A stretch of DNA of 64,000 bases, from the NCBI RefSeq assembly GCF_028769735.1, contig NC_088171.1, forward strand, positions 96,413,412 through 96,477,411, read 5' to 3'. Below are positions 11,697 through 24,900 of the stretch, piece by piece. This DNA is from Zonotrichia leucophrys gambelii (Eukaryota > Chordata > Aves > Passeriformes > Passerellidae). The notes beneath the pieces are model-generated. The model was given only the letters and a program-made list of their open reading frames with translations, was not told the origin of the DNA and searched no databases. A program made the position numbers and the translations under genes. Within the stretch, counting starts at the first letter, position 1. Every line of letters starts with the position of its first letter.

Positions 11697-12194
11697 TGTT
11701 ACTTTTTCGGTCACAATGATGCCAAGATGATTTTTTGCCTTTTATTATACATATGTTTTTTATACCTTTTATGCATCCTCAGTATTCTTAGCATGCATAG
11801 TTGTAATTTCTTAAGTCTGATAACTTATCACAGTCCTCCTATTCTATTAGGCCAGGAGACCAAACATCCAAAAGGCCTCACAGATGGAGGCTGGAATGCC
11901 CTACACGATCTTGAGAAACCCATGTCCTTTCTAGAACATATCCTGTAAACTAGAGATTTGGCCTGTCCAGGGCGGAATTCCTCGGTATGGGAGGATTTCA
12001 CACTATTCATTCAAGCCTCTCATTGGGGCATCCTTGTTAGATAAGCTAATTTGTGAGGTCTAAAAATTGTGTATGTGATTTTATTGTGTGTGTGCATTGT
12101 GGCGCGTCCCACCTTGGCAAAACGCCGCACCAGAAGGATCCTTATTAAATACTGAGGTAAAAACTCCTTATCCCTTAGCCATGTCTGGCTCTCA
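11697..12194 (+). mobile_element. Probable solo LTR of an endogenous retrovirus
   Basis: From a TGTTAC start the sequence follows an LTR consensus I recall from passerines. It includes the CCAGGAGACCAAACATCC block near 11852, the AGAACATATCCTGTAAAC block near 11934, a CpG-bearing GCGCGTCCCACC block near 12103, an ATTAAA polyadenylation signal at 12144-12149, and a terminal TGTCTGGCTCTCA ending in CA. No primer-binding site or coding sequence follows, so it is probably a solo LTR. The borders are uncertain by tens of bases, and the short flanks do not show a matching target-site duplication at these exact limits. Confidence 0.65.
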
Positions 12195-12768
12195 ATTTTT
12201 TAAGACCAGGAAAAAGCATCAACAATATTTCCAGTTTTGTTAATTGCGTCTCATTTCTCTTTATGTCTTTATTTTTCTTCTCAAGTGATATAGATTTCAA
12301 TTCATTATGTATGCTGTCTACATCCAAAATTATAGGCAGGTTTTTATTAGCATAACTCAGAAAATTAAGAACATTGTGACAAAACCAACTCAAAGGTTCC
12401 TAAGCATCTGAAAAAACATATTGTAGCCTAACTCCTCTTTCTCTTTGTAGTGCATATTTTAAAGCCTAAGATCACAAGTAATATAAATTTAAGTCCTACA
12501 CAAGAATACAAAATCACTCTCTGACTGCTAAAATATCTTAGATTCAATAATGCATCTGGTAAGATTAAGCAATAAACGTATTGCAAAAACATTTGCATAA
12601 ATGCCAAAAAAAACCCCAAACCTAAAATACAAACTCAAACCTGTGTAAGAAAAGATTGAAAAGTGACTTAAGAATTTCCTATGAAATATTAGAATTTGTC
12701 AATAAAAATACTTTCAGTGACCTCTGTCTCTCCCATGGGTTTCTCCCCATCACCATATGCCTCACAGA

Positions 12769-12784
12769 AAAAAAAAAAAAAAAA
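12769..12784 (+). repeat. Poly-A run of 16
   Basis: An uninterrupted run of adenines. It may be a slippage tract. No retrocopy is recognised immediately upstream. Confidence 0.9.
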
Positions 12785-12986
12785 GCAATCTTTAGTTTCT
12801 GTCAAAGTCACTGCACACAATGATATAATAGAAAAAATTTATTTCAATTGTTTCTGAACTGCACTATGTATAGCTTGGGAAAAAAAAATTATGACCCCTG
12901 TCTAATTTGCACCAGGAGGCTGATGCCCTCATTAAAAAAAATGGGGAAGCTCTTTGATTTGACTGTGTATTAATTTATTCGGGCAG

Positions 12987-13114
12987 CCAGAGATCACCAA
13001 GAGTTTAAGGTCAAAAAGAAGGGTGATACAGAAGGATTTCTGAAAGCTGTGGAGAAGCAGGAAACAAATCCAGCAGTAAAGCTGTTTGACACAGTGAGAG
13101 GGCTTTTGAAGTAA
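12987..13114 (+). CDS. Candidate terminal coding exon or retrocopy end, unknown protein
   Basis: A possible splice acceptor ends at 12986 (T-rich stretch, then GGGCAG), with a TTAAT branch-like word about 15 bases before. It is followed by a 41-residue frame ending in TAA at 13112-13114. The peptide has protein-like composition: RDHQEFKVKKKGDTEGF, then LKAVEKQETNPAV, then KLFDTVRGLLK. The same frame meets a stop at 12971, just before the acceptor, which fits an exon edge. GC content rises locally and stays raised to about 13300, as in a 3' untranslated region, but no AATAAA is seen there. I cannot name the protein. Alternatives are the 3' end of a processed pseudogene, an old transposon fragment, or chance. 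Confidence 0.3.
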
Positions 13115-15519
13115 TCTCTAAACCTACTTTTGGTGACTGCAAAATACGGTAGCAGATTTCTCCACCTGCAAGAATTGTTGCTTCTATAGGAAATGTCTCG
13201 GCTTGCTTTGTAATGCCTTCCTGTAAAATTCTGTGGAATATGATTACTATTTGTGAGACTCTGCACTTGTGTTTATTCACACACATTTAATCCACCAAAA
13301 CTCTATTCACCCGTAGCATCAATTCTTATCCTTAAAAGTACAGACACAGTTTAGAATATATTTTTTTAACATCCTTATCTGTTTTAGGGCAATGTTCAAG
13401 AAATTTCCTGATCTTTAGCCTTAGTTCGGAGTGTATAATATTTAGATGAAGCAGACACACATTTACATTTTTCCAGCTGTCTTGTGTTTTAGAATCTTCT
13501 GCAAGTGTGTTTTACATTCTTACTTGTACTGAGGCTTCCTCAGTAACAGTGTGGGGAAATTCTAAGGTGCAGAGATTACAAAGGTTATCTTTGTCAAAGT
13601 CCAGCTTCAACTCATGAATCTACTCACTGTATTTCAAACAGACTCTTACTTATCAGTGATAAAAATATGAGCAAGAGAGCAAATGTATAATTAATCTACA
13701 CAAGGGTATCAGCTGAGGAGAAATAGACACAGTCTACATTCTTTAAGGGTAGTCTGCATGGTTTTGTTTTCAATTGCTGCATGCATTTAATGGTACTTAT
13801 TCAGTAAAGTAGGTTCACACAAAATCAACCAGCAAGTATTATCAAAACTCTAAATTATTTCAGATCTTTTTCTTTTACTGAGACCTTTAGTAACCTTACA
13901 AGATTAAATGGAACAATACAGATACTACTCATCTGTTATAGCTACGCAATATTCCGCCTTCCATCTATGTAGATTAAATTAACCAGTATCTAGCCTCTTA
14001 TCTATGAGTTTTAGCTGATGTTCATCAAACAAAAAATGGGATTGCCTTCTCTGGTTGTTTATAAAATCTGCTGTGCTGGTTTGAGAGTCCAGTGACAGAA
14101 GTTGACTAATAGATGATTTTGAAGCTGAGGTTGCTGGATAACTCATTGGTATAAAAGTCTTCTGCCTTGAAACTAGAAGAATTTTGTGTCAGTGAATGGA
14201 CAAGTGCTAAATTGGTAGCTTTGTCTTCAACTACTAGTCCTGTGATTAATTTATTTACTGGTCTTTCCCCCCTGCCATGCTTTCTAAGAGGAGTTACGTA
14301 ATTACTTCTATATAAAGTCAGGAGTTATAAATTACATTTGGAGTAAGGGCTAGCTAAAAAAAACTGCTAATGTGAACAGCTCCATATGTGTCCACTCAAG
14401 ACTGTGAGGACTATAGGTCAGGATAAAAAATCCCAAGTCGGTTTTAAGAAATTACTGAAAAACTGCACAATTTCAGGTTTTGTGAATATCATCAGCTTGT
14501 TTAAGTCAAGATCTTGGATAACATAAAGTGTAGAAGGGTTATTTTGGGTGTTTTTTAGGAAAAAACATAGTCCTATTTTTCTGTTACTTAAAAAAATAAA
14601 TAGCCTTTTTTTCTAAATTATTTTGAGGAATCAAAATATAAGTGAGTTCAGAGAGGATGTACTGAAAATTAATCTGTGAAGAAATTTATTTTTGTCAGAT
14701 GACAAAGATAGCTCTAACTGATCCTGAAGTGTAGCAATGAAGGATCAGTGTAACTGATCCTTTAAGTTGTAGCAATGCTTATAATTTCTGCTGGTTTGAT
14801 TCAAAATCTGTCAAAGGAGGCTGAAAGACTCTGAAGCACTACAATGAGTTTTGATTCAGATAGGAGTACTTCAAAGAACTGACTTAGTGGTTAAACATTT
14901 GTTTAAGTTCTACATTTCTTTCTTATTGAAAAAAATTCAGAAAATTTCTGTGTGTTTAGAGAAAATTTTGATTTTCCTCAGAAGCTCCTGATCATTCAGA
15001 CATAATAAATAAGATTTTTATATTTCGGTCATATTAACATCTTGGCTATAATAGCCTTAAGTAAAGTGAGTTTTGGTATGTCTGGCCCAAAAGTCAGGTC
15101 AGATCATGTCTGCTTAGTTAGTTGTATTGTAGCTGTCGCAAAACAGCCATTCTATATTCCAGAATCTTGCATCTGACAGAGACCAGATGGATTTTCTGGT
15201 GGGGACCTCTGGTGGTGTAAGAAAACATGTTTTAAATCAGAGATATCCTGCTGCTTCCTCCATCCAAGCATTTCCAGGCAGGCATGCCCAGAAAAGACCA
15301 TCCATTCAGTACGAACAGATTACATGTCCTGCTTTTCCTTGACACACGACAAAAGCAGCGGCCTGGGAAAAGCAGAGTATATGATCTGGGAAAAGACAGT
15401 TATAATTTCTGGCACTGCAATGTAGAGGTATTTTCTGAGTACCTTCTCTTTTTGTTGTTGATTGGGTAGTTGGTTGGTTGGGACTTTTTGGTGTTGGTTT
15501 TGATGGATCTCCTTTCATA
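13115..15519. other. Non-coding sequence, 3'UTR-like start then AT-rich
   Basis: 13115-13320 is less AT-rich than its surroundings and could be untranslated sequence of the candidate exon before it or an old repeat. The rest shows no gene. A local duplication and palindrome at 14715-14777 is listed separately. Confidence 0.45.
14715..14777. repeat. Imperfect direct repeat flanking a 10-base palindromic stem
   Basis: Two copies of a unit that begins TAACTGATCCT and ends GTAGCAATG lie at 14715-14739 and 14751-14777, about 36 bases apart. Between and overlapping them, 14740-14749 and 14753-14762 form a perfect 10-base inverted repeat with a three-base loop. Confidence 0.9.
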
Positions 15520-15930
15520 TTTCTAATCCCTTTTGGAATCCATTTATATCTTGGGCCTCCACAGCATCCTGTGGCAATGAGTTCTACAATTTAATTATGC
15601 AGTGTGTGAAAAAGCACTTCCTTTGTTTGCTAAAAATTTTCTGGATAATAATTTCATTTAATGCCCCTTGTTCTTGTTTTACAAAAATAGCGTCTAATTG
15701 CTCCCTTGCCTCCTTATTCATGGCTTTTATTATTTTATACATCAAGAACATATCCCTTTGGGTCTTTTTTTCTCTAAGTTAAAGATGTCTAATCTAATAT
15801 CCCCTTCTATATAAGTATTTCTATCTTTGATCATTCCCTGCCTCTGTCTCATTTTAGTTTTACTATGTTCTTTAGTGGATAGAGACACCAGAGTTGCAAG
15901 TAATAGTAGGCGCATGGTCAGCTTTCAGTA
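15520..15930 (-). mobile_element. Old CR1 LINE 3' region
   Basis: The plus strand shows the antisense of an ancient CR1 3' part. Marks are the CCACAGCATCCTGTGGCAAT block near 15559, GTGTGAAAAAGCACTTCCT near 15602, a TCATGGCTTTTATTATTTTA block near 15718, CATATCCC near 15750, and a GCGCATGG block near 15911. It is more diverged than the other copies here and resembles families shared with turtles and crocodilians, so the insertion is probably old. There is no coding potential. Confidence 0.75.
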
Positions 15931-18900
15931 CTCTGACCACCAAAAATGAGTTAAATATATAACTTGTTGCGCATTTGCAATAGGAGTGCATTAAAATGTT
16001 TTGCTATGGCTTTGGAACCTTTCTGTAAGTTTTCTTTTGAGATCCTTTGAAGCTCACTTCAACATGAATGCAAGGCTTTTCAAGATGGAAATCTACGGTC
16101 GGCCTGATTCCTTGCTCTAAACAATGTCCACAGTATGACCTGCTATGAAGAAAGGAAAGAAAACTATGAGATAAAGATAAAAGTATTTTCCCCTGATACC
16201 AGCATTATTCTAGTAAAATTTCCCAGGAAATTCACTGGTAAAGTCTTATCTTAATGGATAGGAAAAAACTGCAAAAATAAACCTTAAATAGTGGGTTGGT
16301 TTTGTGGAAGATGATGATTTTAGAATTTTCAGTTGCAATGGCAATAAATTACTTTAGTTTAGCTTAAATTTGGTCTTCAGAGTATTCCATCAGCATTTGT
16401 ATGAGTTTTAGAAAAAATAGTTGGACTTTTCTCCTTGGAGAGTTTACTGTTTATCTGAACCCCTGCTATGTATTCCAGTCTGTGCTCTCTGCTTCAAGAT
16501 GTTTGTTCCTTTGTCTCTTCATGATGGCTGAAAAAATATTTTTCCCAAAAGTTAGAGGGAAACCCATGCAGATGGCATGGCATAAAGAAAAATGATGAGA
16601 TAAAAACTGAGGATCTTTGTGGTCTGTGGATTCACATATGCTTGTCAGCTTTTGTAATCTCTGAGTGACACTTGAGTGACACCACATAGAACATATTGAA
16701 GTGCCCAGAGGAAAAATTCTTTCCTAAAGACAGTTGTGTTGGATAACAATGCTACACAAGATTCAAGACAGACACTTGAAAGAAACACAACAAGGAATTG
16801 TTTCCAGGAAATTTTATATAATATTAAATATAAATTCACCTGATTTTTACCTGGAAGGAATATTAATAGGCTGTCCTCAATCTGATTGCTGTCTTTGCCA
16901 ATATACCTGTAAAGCTAAAATACACTTCGGATGAAGGCAGGATATAGAACTCCATTATTTTCTAAAGTTAGAATAAAATTATCCCCCTATTTGCATCAGA
17001 GTCTTTACATGTTTATATAGGAATGGTGGAAAAGGTGCAATTTTGTGAAATGGTTGAGATTTTTGGAACAAATGGACAGTATTCATAGATCTTCTCTGAC
17101 TTTTTTTTAAAGGAATTCCACTAAAAATCTGTGAATAGACAGACAATCTGTGAGGCTGTGAATAACTACAGAAATACTGAGCATTTTTTTAAACCTTTAC
17201 ATAGATTAAAAATGTCTGTTATTTAATGTTTAAGATCTAAAGCCTCTTTCATATTTTTGGAAATGTTTCTTGTAAATGCCATTAGGGCAGTTCAGCACAG
17301 TGGGGCAAGATCCTATAAGCTTAATAATTAACAGAAGAGACTTGTAACTTAATTTTAGGAAATGACATCATACATTTGACTGTAGTCAGTAGACTTTTGC
17401 TAGGAATTAAAATGCCAATTGCACTGTATTTAACTACGATCATTGTATCACAGACTTATTTTTAATGACTCCCTTTGTGGGAGTTCAAGTTCTTTCTTTT
17501 AATAAAGCTATTTCACATTTTGTCCTTGCCAATGTCAGTTTAAAAGAAATGAATACTTCCTATCTGTCTTGTTAAGGGAGATGACCTGTCCAACCTCTCA
17601 GTAGAAGGTTTGGATTCCCATTAAAAGTTTTCAGTTCTCTCCTTTCCTTTCAGCTCCTATGTGTGCTGTATCTTTTGTAGATACTTTTTCAAAATATAAA
17701 TGACCGAGTCAGAAGTAAAGAAGATTTTGCCCCAAAACTTTAAATTTGCCATGGTCTGGTAGTGCTACATCAATATTTGCATTAGATAAGGTGAACTGGT
17801 TGGCAAAATGAGAAGATCAATGTGACAATTACTAACCCTTGAAAAAAGGTAGCCTTTAGGTCCCAAAAGATTTACTTAATGTGTAGAAATGGGTAGAAAA
17901 AAAGGGGTGTTTGGTGTTAATTTAAAAACTTTCAAGATGAGTGCTAGAATCAGCATGCTGATTAAAAAGAAAGACATATTTTTGTTAAGTAAGATATTTG
18001 AGCTCTTTGATAAAATTGATATTGGTTAGCAGTGCCATTCTGGGTTACATGACAATAATAATGAAAGTATGATAAAATGATAAATACCACAAATTTGTCA
18101 AAAGTGATTAGTCTGGTCTGTGAAAATTAAACTCTATTGTAAAAGCTACTATCCCTGAGAGATATTATGTAAATATAAATTAGAAAAATGCACAAAAAGG
18201 CACATTGATGATGAATCTTTCCCTTGAACATATTTTTTCTAGGTAGAATTGTAGTATGTACAATTCACAGGTAGTATGAACAATTCATGTGATATTGGCA
18301 ACAGTAAACACTAATTAAGCTACTTGTGCTCCCTGCTTTCTGCTTAAACATTTTTTTTCTGCAAGACCTTCAGCTTAATGGAGCGAAAATTTAAAAAACA
18401 CTGAAGTAATAATTGTTAAGTAACACGTCAAATGTGCTAAGTCTAATCTGGTGGAAAAAGAGAGTTACCACTTTCTTTTCTGAAAATAGCAGCTGGGGCC
18501 AGAGACAAACTACAAATCACCTTCAAATCTACGGCTTCACTCTACAGTGAGCAGATGGCTAACTGTTAAAAAAGAATAAAATTATCATAAGAAATAATCT
18601 AATAAAATAATTTTTATTTAAATTTTAAAATATAAGAGTGATGTCAAAATAAGAGAAAAATTATGACTGGAAGAGCAGCAGAAATTAAAAAATAATATCT
18701 AATCTTCCATTCAATTTATTGCACCGAGAGATTAAATATACATTTTTCTGTCAGCAAACACGTGGGGCTGTATTACAGTCCCACAAGTATGTCTGGAAAA
18801 GATACTTTTAGACAAATGTATCTTTTTATCTGCCTGAAAAAAATAATCCAACTTCAGTATATAATTTTCAACAGGTATCTGAGGCCTAAATGTGTGAGAA

Positions 18901-20607
18901 GAATACTGAATTTTCATAAGGAGAAATGTCAGTAACAGTAGCCAATTTTATACAATGTGTTGTGGGATACCTGCATTACTTTTGCATCAGCTGCCCATAT
19001 ATTTGAAGTTTATTATTCTCCAAACCATCCAGTTTCATATCACTTTCTGAAGTCTAGGACAAAGAAGAATCTTCTTCTAAGCAGAATATTGTTTTCTGAA
19101 TTAAACCTCCTCAGAACTTTCCTGTGAAAGCTCAGCTTTGTGAAAGCTGAATGGAACATAGATGAATGGAAAATATTTTCCTGTTTTAGTAGTTAGGAGA
19201 TTTTCACAGGACATGTAAATTGTGTCTGCTAATTCTTCCTGCAGAGGTACTTGAGAAAATGGTACTTGCCCTACTTGTCTTCCAGTTTCCTTCAGGACTC
19301 TTAATTTTGCTTTAGTTTATTTTATTTTCTTCTTTATGAAAATATTATTTTGCAAATTCTGAGAAAAAAAATAACATTATTGAAGTTAATCCTAAAAAAA
19401 GGCAGTTTACATTCAAAGAATGGTAACAGATTATTGAAGCCTGTCTTTCCCCTTGTGCAGAAAAGAATACATATATCAATACAATTACTTTCCACATTTC
19501 TCAATAATTTTTATCAAAGACATTTTCAAATAATTTAAATAGGTGTGTAAGTAGTGTTTTATATCTCTGGCTGCTGGGATCATGCTTAACAACATTTTAA
19601 AATACAGGTACAGCATTTAGTTACTCTTTTGTGATATTAATTGATTTTAACATGAAACTGAATCTTTTTAAGAGCTGAGCAGCCTCTTCCCTCAGCTTAT
19701 GCAGAAGCTAAATGAAAAAAAAAGGTTAGCAAGATTTGATAATACATGTATCAATTTGTATCAAAGCCTTTTATTTTAACTCCTTGATATTATTATTATT
19801 AGAAAGGAAGTCCAGATAATCAATTCCTTAATCACAGCATGTGGTAAAGACAAAAAAAAAAAAAGTAGCTTCTCATTGATATTACCTTCTTCCTTAATGG
19901 CTTTTTTCCTTCCACTAGTTCTCTTACAGATTTGCTAACTTTCTGTCAGTACTCCTTCCTCTGATACAGATTAAGAATTTCTTGTTTGATGCTTGCTTTG
20001 TCTGTTTGATCTTTGGTTTTATCTTACCTTTATCATCTTCTGTCCTTCCTGCATGTCAAGTGCCAAGGGCATGGCTTGACTGTTCTTAGCATAATGGCCC
20101 CACAGGGCATTTACAAAGCAGCAGATTTTAGAGCATCCTTGAGGCTGTGCTAAACTTCGCCAGAGGCTGTAATGGACCCAATATTATCAAGAGATCTCGA
20201 AGATTTCTGAAAGATGTCTTTGTGTTCTTCTCTTCTTTGCTATACTGTGTAGATCGCTATTACACATAGTAGTTAGTATTATATATCATGTTGAAATTGT
20301 GTAACATAGATTCTTTTCCTATAAAATTCAAAATACTAAGACAGAATGAATAGAAATACTTAAACAGTAAATAGTTTAATAACTCTGTCAGAACAATTGG
20401 ATCTCTTTCAAGGGTCTTGCCTCTCTAATTATTTATATTCTTGTAGATCTGAACTTAAAAAGGCATGGACTCTCTTCAGCAGCACCAAACTTTTTCTCAG
20501 TTTGTTGCAGACCATCAATATGCTTTAGTAGCAATATGTTCTGAAAAGTCATGAAGAGACATGAACTACAGAGGTGCATTTCACAGTGCCTGGGTACTCT
20601 GAGGTGT
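15931..20607. other. Non-coding AT-rich sequence, nothing recognised
   Basis: No gene or transposon is identified. A 20-base tandem duplication at 18251-18290 is the only organised feature seen. Confidence 0.5.
18251..18290. repeat. 2 x 20-base tandem duplication
   Basis: 18251-18270 and 18271-18290 are head-to-tail copies that both start GTAGTATG and differ at a few positions. Confidence 0.9.
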
Positions 20608-21950
20608 CAGGGAATCATGGAATGGTTGAGGTTGGAAGGGACTTCTGGTTGGACCTGGTACAACCCTGTACCTCAAGCAGGGTCACCAAGAGGCCTCTTA
20701 CATAAAATCAGGTTTTGACAGCTTTTGAATATCTCCAAGGAGGGAGATTTCATGAAATCTGTTGGTAGTCTGTACCCAACTCTGTCAGTCCCACAGTGAA
20801 AAGTGTTTCCTGACACTTACAGGGAGTCTCCTGTGTTCTAGTCGGCGAACAGGGCCTTTTGTCCCTTTTCCAGGCAACACTAAAAAGAGCCTCGCTTCAT
20901 GTTCAATATACACTCTAGATGTCAGGTATTTGTACATATTGTTGAGATCCCTGAGCTTTTGTTCTCTGGAGTCCCAGATGTCACAGCCTTTCCTCATTTG
21001 AAGGATGCTCCAATCCCTTACCTTTCTAACTGACCTATCTCTTGCCCTCATGAAGTTCTCTATGAAGAGTTTATGGGAGACAATATCAAAAACATTAGGG
21101 AAGTCCAGGTAGATAAAAATCACTGATCCTCTCTCATCTATCAGGCCAATTGTTTCATTGTAGAATGCTGTCTGGTTCATCAGGCATGGTTTCCTCTTGG
21201 TGAAGGCACACTCACTGCTCCTGATGCCTTTCTCATCCTTGTGCCTGCAAATGATTTCTGGTATTAACTTCTCCATCACTTTCCTAGGAATGAAGTCAGG
21301 TTGATTGGCCTGAAGTTCCTCTTGCTCTTCCTGAAGGTAGGAGTGTCATTTCCTCTCTTCCAATGTCCAGGAACTTTTTACAGTCATCATGACTCTTCAG
21401 ATGTCATTCAATAATGAATTGACCCCACAATGACAATAGACCTATGGGCTGAAAAACCCCTCAACACTTGTGGGGGTGTGATGTTGGGACCTATTTTTAT
21501 GTGGATTTATATTTGTCCAGTTTTAAAATGTCCTCTAACTTGATCCTCTTCCACCACAGGTTAAAATTTTCTGGCTCCACACTTTCCTCTTAGCCTCCAT
21601 GTCCTGGCATTTCTGAAGGCTGATGTTTCAAGCAAAATCTGGGGCAAACAAGGCATTCAGGACTTCAGCTTTGTCCATGTCTTGTGTCATCAGGGCCTCA
21701 TTTTCTCTTATCTTCCTCTTGTCACCTTTGTATTTCTTGAAGCCCTTCTATATACATTTCAATTGTATGCCCCTCACTGAATTCAAGCTAAGATTTAGCT
21801 TATCTAGCTTTGTCAATGGATACTCTGAGAGTGTTTCTGTACTCCTCCCAGGTTACCTATTTCTTCTTTTAACTCTTCTGCCTTCCATCAGTGTCCTTTT
21901 TTCTCTGAGACTGAGCTTTCATCCATGCAGATATCCTGCACTTTGGCATA
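20608..21950 (-). mobile_element. CR1 LINE copy, reverse transcriptase start joined to 3' end
   Basis: The 3' end is at about 20608, where the AATCATGGAATGGTTGAGG antisense tip is visible. 20608-21030 is 3' region. From about 21050 to 21400 the minus strand translates to CR1 reverse transcriptase: a TPTFRKS...NFRPINLTSF block near 21290-21350 (consensus-like NYRPVSLTS), MEKLIPEIICRH near 21260, FTKRKPCLMNQTAFYN near 21180, and the metal-binding motif as IYLDFPNVFDIVSH near 21085-21125. The frame then runs directly into 3' region antisense sequence, so the FADD box and thumb are missing. 21400-21950 fits the linker between endonuclease and reverse transcriptase, with many changes. A 164-residue frame at 20785-21279 is only this fossil. 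Confidence 0.8.
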
Positions 21951-24900
21951 CTCCAATTTTGAGCTTGAAGAAAGTAATATTTGAATATTAACCATTTGTT
22001 AAATGTATCTGTTCCTGATATCAACTTGGACTGGAGATGGGACTATTTTTTTACTCTTTTATCTTTACTCCCTTTACTTTACAGAATAAATGTAGCAAAA
22101 AGTATGGATTTTTGTACCTTGCACAGAATACTTTATGAGAAATCAAAACCTAGTCATCATTGAAAGATACAAAAATCCTCATAGTATGAGAAGTAATGGT
22201 CTCAGCCTCAATTACATTTCCAGACAGAATTTTTGGGAATACAATGGCCCGTTTTCCTATAGATGAAGTATTGGCCTAGAAAACACTGAGAGTCATGCAT
22301 GCAGATCAACAACATTACCTGCAGAATAGCTTAATTTCTTCTCAGAATTATTTTCAAACATGGTTTTCACTTAAAGAACTTGAGTCCCTTCTTATGTTTT
22401 CTGTATGTCATATTACGAATTAAAATATTTTTGCCATGTAATAATAGAAACATACTACAGAGGATTATATCTATAGAAATTGATGGATATTGAAGGTTAA
22501 AATGATATTCTGTAATACTTAAACTGCTATTTTTGGTTTTCAGGTGGTGAGAAAAAAAACTCCTCAGAGGAAAGAAAAGATCTTTTATTGTTTAGATCTC
22601 AGGTGTGAGAAGCACTCTGAATATATAAAGGCTTATGATGAGAAACTGTGACAGGAAATTTCTGTTGAATTCCAGTGACTGCAGTTTTCAACTTTGTACT
22701 TTATAAATATTTATCCAACTCTTTAAGTTCTTACAGCTTATGAAATTCTTCAGAATTTTCCTGTCATTATATTTCACTATTCAGTCTTTGTTAGCATGTC
22801 CACTGAATCTTTCAGACTTCAGATAAAAAATGTGACTTTATTGCTTCAATACTAACTGCATTCACATACTAAAGGATAAAAAAAAATAGTAATATTGTCA
22901 CATATCTCTCCCTCTTATTAACATTCAAGAAAATCAACACATGAATAATCTTAAGGCTGTGGCAGAAGAAGCTAAAGTAGGATTTTCTAACAATTTTATA
23001 TCACCAACTTCAGATTCACATTATCACAGGAGAATATTTGTGTCTTGTGAAGTTATGCTAAAAAGCTAAAAGAAATGTTACTTTTGAGTTTTTCACTGTT
23101 TTTAAAGCAAAACTTTATAAAATATTGTTATCCTGTCTTGATAATATGTTTGGCCTTGTTCAGAAAAATGAGAAATGGAAAAATGTTCTCAGCAAAGGAA
23201 TAAGTACTTTTCAAAGTCATTGATACAACTAAATATTTAAGCCATGCTACTTTGGAGATGTGCAAGTGTTCCATAAACACTCTTGTCTCAATTACACTAA
23301 ATACATTTTCTTGATAAAACAGTTTGTAAGCTCTGGGAGTGCAAAAGCAATCCATATTCACTTTTCTACACTTAGTTTTATGCATTTTCTGTATCTAATG
23401 TAGAATATTTCACATATTAAAAAACATGGAACAATAAAAGAAAGATTGTTTTGTGCCAAGGGAAAAACTTTAGTTTTTTTATTTTGGAATAAAATCAGCA
23501 CAGCATATGAATTGGAAATTTTAATGCAAGTTTGACTGTATGTTAGGGTTTCTTCCTTTTCTCTCATAATTAGGTATCAAATGGGATATTGTATGCCTAT
23601 GAAATAAAATTATGGTACAAATAAGTTAAAGTTTTCACTTTGTTTAAAAGCAGTGGAATTTGCTAGGCTACTGATTTCTCCCTAATATCATCACATTCAT
23701 GCTCATCCGAAAGTCATTTAATCAATATGCAGGATGAGGGGATTTTTTCCCATATGTTATTAAAACCCCAGTGTGATCTTATCATTATTTTAGTCAAGTT
23801 TCTATACACAAGTAATGAAACATGCAGAAGTGCAGTGTAGCAACATGAAATAATTTCTAAGGAGCAAGCACTGGCAATTAGGAGAATAGGGAATAAATAT
23901 TGAAAGGTTATATATTCTTTCATTTCCACCAGAAAAAAAGAGCTTCAGAAGATTCCAGATATTGCTTTGTCTGCCACTAAATACGGCTTAGAGCTATTAA
24001 GGAAATGATATTTAAAAGAATAAAATTAAAGTTATATGAAATGGTTTCTTTCTAAACAAAAGTTAAATTTGAAGTGCATATTCATGAAACTTTTTTTAAA
24101 TCAAGAATATACAAATAAACATCCATCAAATATAAACACACTTTTCTAATCTTAGATTTTCATAGGGGATGCCTTGAGAAGAACTTGAATAAGTTGTTCT
24201 TTTAACACAGCTGAGCAAATACAGTGCAAGATTTTCAACCAACCTTTGAGTGAATTTGCTTTGACAATACGTGCAACCCTTTGGTGATCTTTCTGGAGGA
24301 ATGTTTGAAGTATTGAGTTTTACTGGCAAGAGCATTAAAGGAAAGTAAATTTCAAAGATGCAAGCGAATATTTGCAAAGCCAGGGTTTTAGACAAATAGT
24401 TGCAAAAGCTTTTCTGGTCCTAGAAAATTCTTTCTGCCTTCGTGTAAGGAGGGAAAGAAATAATAATAAAAAAGTGATATAGCTGACACTTCAGAAATAA
24501 ATAAGCAGTAAGTTAGTATTTTAGATGTTCATAGCAAATGGTTCATGAACATGCAAGCTGCAGAGAATGATACTAATTAAACAAAATAAAAAGAAAAGCC
24601 TTAGAATAGATCATTTGAATGGTTCTAAATTTATTCAAGGATATTATCATTAGCCTGTTTATTCCTTTGCTGGAAACTCTTGCATATGCAGAAAATAGGC
24701 TATTTTTTAAAAATAAATCCATCGCTGCAAATTATTTATTAAACCCTAATCAATAATGCATTTTGTGGTAGATTCTCTTTGACAGATATCACTGATGCTA
24801 AAAGTAATGTCTTGTAATAATGTAATACAATGTGAAACTTCATGAACAGTTTTTTGAACAAAGGTTTTAACTGGGAACATAAATTGACAGTGTTAGCTCC

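Noticed and set aside
13011..13286. Two overlapping minus-strand frames of about 90 residues
   Set aside because: They are antisense to the more protein-like plus-strand candidate at 12987-13114 and have no recognisable motif.
14071..14240. TGTGCTGGTTTGAG start with a TATAAAAG word as an LTR
   Set aside because: There is no matching LTR end, polyadenylation signal or family similarity beyond the first bases.
19133..19149. CAGCTTT / AAAGCTG hairpin
   Set aside because: A seven-base stem is expected by chance many times in 64 kb.
20785..21279. 164-residue minus-strand frame as a host gene
   Set aside because: It is fossil CR1 reverse transcriptase fused to antisense 3' region.
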